Source of the DNA: Selaginella moellendorffii
Lineage: Eukaryota; Streptophyta; Lycopodiopsida; Selaginellales; Selaginellaceae
Assembly (NCBI RefSeq): GCF_000143415.4
Contig: NW_003314268.1
Location: forward strand, 1,534,672 to 1,598,671
Length of the DNA: 64,000 bases
Direction of reading: 5' to 3'
Every line of letters starts with the position of its first letter. Positions within the stretch are counted from its first letter, which is position 1. The position numbers and the translations under genes were made by a program. Below are positions 61,021-64,000 of the stretch, one piece after another. The notes below the pieces were generated by a model. The model was not told the origin of the DNA and ran no database searches. It saw nothing but the letters and a program-made list of their open reading frames with translations.

Positions 61021-61435
61021 TCCTGGTGGAAACCTTAAGCGAGAGCACGAAATTCTGGTCCTTAGAAACTCTCAAATCGAAATGAAAGAACAAACACTCT
61101 TACTTTTGTGGTGTATCCACCACATCCAAGCACCGAGAACCTTTCACGTTTTCCAGCGATTCAATACTCTTCCAGCAGTGTAATCGTCTTCCAGCTCAAG
61201 CAGACACATGACAGGTGCTGCAAGAAGACAAAAGAAAACGATGTGTCGCACTATAATCTTCTATGCTAGCTCCAAGTTCGCTCTGAGTGCCTCCGATAAG
61301 TTTGCGATGGATAGAGCACCGTAGCTCTGCTGCTGCTAATCCATTCCCTGCATCAGCTTATCTTCTCTTTTAAAACCTGCCTCCTTCAAGCTTGAGATTG
61401 CTAACCACTAGCCCCACTTATTGCATTAAGTTGCA

Positions 61436-62440
61436 ATAAAACATTTATTTGAAGAGCTTATGACAAACTTAAAACTAAATTTTAGTTACCTCACATGTTG
61501 GTTTAGTAGTAACTTGCACATTTAGAATACTTAAACACACAAGCAAAATAGAAGCACTAACCACTTTATAAATAGGTAATAAATTGTTTCATTCCCATGT
61601 AACCATTTTGTGAAATAATTAAATACATTATAATCCTCAATAACTCAAATTAATACCACAATCATCTAAAATTACTGAATTTTCACCAATTTAAAATATT
61701 TTACTGAAGAAGTAAGGTGGCAGAAGAATATTTTACGAATATTTCAATTTAATCTTTCTATTGAAAACCATGCATCATGTGGTGCTCAATGATGTTTACC
61801 ATAAAAATAAATATGATATATGATAATATGTATAAAGAGAACATGGTTTCCTTCACACCTTAAACACTAACATGTAAGTTTCATTTCTAAATCTTAAACA
61901 AAAGGCTTAATATAAGTTTGAGAAAGAAAATAATTTATTAATTTTAATAAGAATACAAAGTCGTTCAATAAAAAATTATGAGTTAGAGGTAGGCACATTA
62001 TATTGCTACTAGTAATTTAGTTGATATATAATGTTTAAAATTTTGCAATTATAACACTTTAATAACTAACATTTTGTCCATTACATAAAATTTTAAATTG
62101 CAACTCTAACTCTAGAGACATATTTAAAATTATCTAGTTTTAGAGAATATGTTGTAAACTATAATAAATTATGATATATATTTCAGTTGTAAAGAACAAC
62201 TCTATTTTTCAACTAAATTTTGTGTGAATATACAAGCTGTCACAAATTACAACACAAAATTTGTAACTAAAGCCAATTTGCAAAGTGAAATTTATAACTT
62301 AAATTTACAATAAACACAATAAAATCGTTGAAAATATATATAGAGTTGCTACTATTACTCCCACTCCTGAAGGAGATGTCGTTTATGAATATGGCTGCAC
62401 GTCTTTGGTTTCCTCCTGGCTTTCGTCCTTAACCATGCTA
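61436..62440. other. AT-rich intergenic DNA
   Basis: Strongly AT-rich with no supported gene. Confidence 0.5.
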
Positions 62441-62449
62441 TGAGCAGAG

Positions 62450-62690
62450 CACTATCCTTGTTGTGGATCAGTTCATGTAATGTCCGTTCGGCCGAAAGGA
62501 GTCTTGATAATTCTCCGTGACTTAGACCGGCATTGTTCTTCGACCGACTTCTTGTTCTTCGTCTTCCTCGCCCTGTTTCTTATGCAATCCATGGTGGTGA
62601 TGCGTTGAAACGAAGGACCATCTCTTCAGTCAAAGGTAGCCATGAGAATCCAACTGGGAATCATCCGGAGATTTGAATAAAAACACCAAG
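62450..62690 (-). other. Diverged copy of the 53050-53270 sequence
   Basis: Recognisable by shared blocks such as TCTTGATAATTCTCCGTGAC and GAAGGACCATCTCTTC. The frame is broken. Confidence 0.55.
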
Positions 62691-62754
62691 AAAAACTGGG
62701 CTGTGTGCTGCGCTTGGATGCACTGAGATCTGCTGGGTAGCTTGCTGGGTGAGA

Positions 62755-62845
62755 CTGCTGGGCTGGGGGCAGACAAGGTGTGACTGGCCGAGACTTGGAT
62801 CAAGAGGATGGAGTCTTCTAGATCTTTTTGGGTATGTCCCTGCTC
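62755..62845 (-). pseudogene. 3' remnant of a fourth cysteine-rich peptide copy
   Basis: Carries the downstream flank and last few codons of the peptide genes (GTGTGACTGGC, then TAGATCTTTTTGGGTATGTC, as at 56340 and 60780), but the Cys-containing part is deleted. Confidence 0.5.
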
Positions 62846-63012
62846 TCTCGCTCTGCTATTTAGGTGTGGATCACGCCCTGTGACATGATCAGAGAGCCTT
62901 GTGTGAGGCGTCACCTTAAGAGGGGGACGGGATGAGGATGGAGAGGCTTTAGAGAGGGAGACTTCCAGTGTTTCGACCACGACATTTTCATATCTGATTA
63001 AGCGAGAGGGAG

Positions 63013-63190
63013 TGTTGGAGATGTATGACCTCTCATGACATGAGGGGTCTACGTGTCACCACCATGCATAGAGTATATATATAAGCAAGAGCCATGACAA
63101 TATATCAAAGCCACATTGTCCACAATACAGCTATGTTTTGGCACTCAAGGCTGTCATGCTCCAGATGGCTCCATGGACATGCAAGTGTCT
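63013..63190 (+). mobile_element. Copia-like 3' LTR fragment with polypurine tract
   Basis: An AAGCGAGAGGGAG polypurine run precedes TGTTGGAGATGTATGACC, which begins as copia LTRs do (TG...). Inside are CTCATGACATGAGG, a TATATATATAAG promoter-like element and GCCACATTGTCCAC. Pieces of it recur at 56086 and 60385. Confidence 0.5.
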
Positions 63191-63419
63191 ACAGTGTGAT
63201 AATATAGTATGTCGTTTGGTAATAAATTGTCATAGATATTCCAAGCTTCTGCCACTTGTAAAGTCTTGGGATACCTACTTGGCAACAGTTGAAATCCAAC
63301 CAATTTGGAGTCCACTGGCTCTAGTAACTTTCTCCAAGGGGAGCTTCCTAGAAGACAGTAAATCTTTTAATATGAAGGTCTAAATCCAGATGTTATGAGC
63401 AATTTTTCCTAAGAAAAAA

Positions 63420-63824
63420 ATGTATTCAAAATTCTTATCTATTTCTATTTTCTACTGTTTACTTTGTAATTGTTATTCAATAGAAATGTTTATTTATAAT
63501 AGACTAGGTGGTGACATTGATTTATCTTGTGACTCTGAATCTAATGATGTAGTTGGTCCAAATATTATAGCTGATAGAAAAAGTTTACATTTTAGTTTTG
63601 GAACACGTTGGGTTTTTGGTCGAACTCAATTTTGGTGTCGTTTAACTAATATGAATGGGCAAGTATCAAGAAATTTTAATGTTTATACACAAAATAGTAA
63701 TGAAGATTATGAAGAAGCCTTAATTATAGAATATTATGTATTTGATTATGGAATTTTTGAAACTCACATACATAAGAATAAAAAATTCTGGTCTCTACTT
63801 CAGAGAAAGTCTTCTCCATTCTAG
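63420..63824 (+). CDS. S-protein homologue (plant self-incompatibility S1 family)
   Basis: A secreted protein of 134 residues: signal peptide MYSKFLSISIFYCLLCNCYS, then the S1 fold start MFIYNRLGGDIDLSCDSES, SLHFSFGTRWVFGRTQFWC, and FNVYTQN. Only the first two core Cys (in DLSC and FWC) are present; the C-terminal Cys pair of typical S1 proteins is replaced (IIEYYVFDYGIFETH). Codons are strongly A/T-ending, unlike nearby genes. Intronless, as is usual for the family. The family is best known from flowering plants, where members serve in pollen rejection and as secreted signals; its role here is unknown. Isolated in AT-rich DNA next to a decayed LTR. Confidence 0.7.
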   Translation: MYSKFLSISIFYCLLCNCYSIEMFIYNRLGGDIDLSCDSESNDVVGPNIIADRKSLHFSFGTRWVFGRTQFWCRLTNMNGQVSRNFNVYTQNSNEDYEEALIIEYYVFDYGIFETHIHKNKKFWSLLQRKSSPF

Positions 63825-64000
63825 CTATTTAAAATAATGGCTTTATGTAATATTTTAGTAATATTTATTTTTGTGAAAAAATCATATATTATCATTTTAA
63901 TAGTTGTAAACATTTTCATTGATGAGTATTCTCTATTCCTTTTTTTTTTTTTAGAAAGCCTGTAGGGGACAGGTGTAATAAATAATTTTAGAAAATCTAA

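Larger units (their letters stand above)
57697..61435 (+). repeat. Tandem duplication module, copy B
   Basis: Second BAHD - PPR pseudogene - LTR-like - cysteine-rich peptide module. Its right end differs from copy A by a ~32-bp inversion and small indels. Confidence 0.85.

Overview
The window is nuclear DNA of a land plant. Introns are very short (mostly 50-70 bp) and pass between GC-balanced exons, pentatricopeptide (PPR) fragments are scattered about, telo-box promoter motifs recur, and small gene islands alternate with AT-rich decayed retroelements. This style fits a compact seed-free vascular plant genome such as the lycophyte Selaginella. That is an inference from gene style; no alignment was run.

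Layout. 0-6.3 kb: a C78 (ZUFSP-like) peptidase running off the left edge (-), the splicing-associated ESS2/DGCR14 protein (-), and a tandem pair of DMP/DUF679 membrane proteins (+). 6.3-13.9 kb: a gene graveyard with a receptor-kinase fragment, a processed eIF4A-like pseudogene, LINE and copia remains and a PPR fragment. 14-25.3 kb: a large LRR receptor kinase of the MUSTACHES type (-), MCM4 (-), a tRNA-Asn, and a plastid-type DnaJ (+). 25.4-42.4 kb: a segment bounded by two copies of the DnaJ-BAP31 gene boundary. It carries a divergent cytochrome P450 / CCR-like reductase pair, an O-methyltransferase, and about 7 kb of gypsy-type debris. 42.3-51.9 kb: a dense housekeeping island with a BAP31-like protein, a ULP/SENP SUMO protease, a small coiled-coil gene (-), a plastid-type Nudix hydrolase and an SR140/RRC1-type splicing protein. 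52-64 kb: a young tandem array of BAHD acyltransferases (+), PPR pseudogenes and three genes for a small secreted cysteine-rich peptide (-), ending in AT-rich DNA with a divergent S-protein homologue.

The most interesting parts are these. (1) The reductase-P450-OMT group resembles a small specialised-metabolism cluster, and it lies in a segment whose two edges are a duplicated DnaJ/BAP31 junction that has decayed in complementary ways. (2) The cysteine-rich peptide family is amplified together with BAHD genes. (3) The P450 lacks the usual oxygen-activation motif. Splice models for the C78 peptidase, receptor kinase, P450, OMT, SUMO protease, coiled-coil gene, Nudix gene and BAHD genes were built by hand, and all keep a continuous reading frame.
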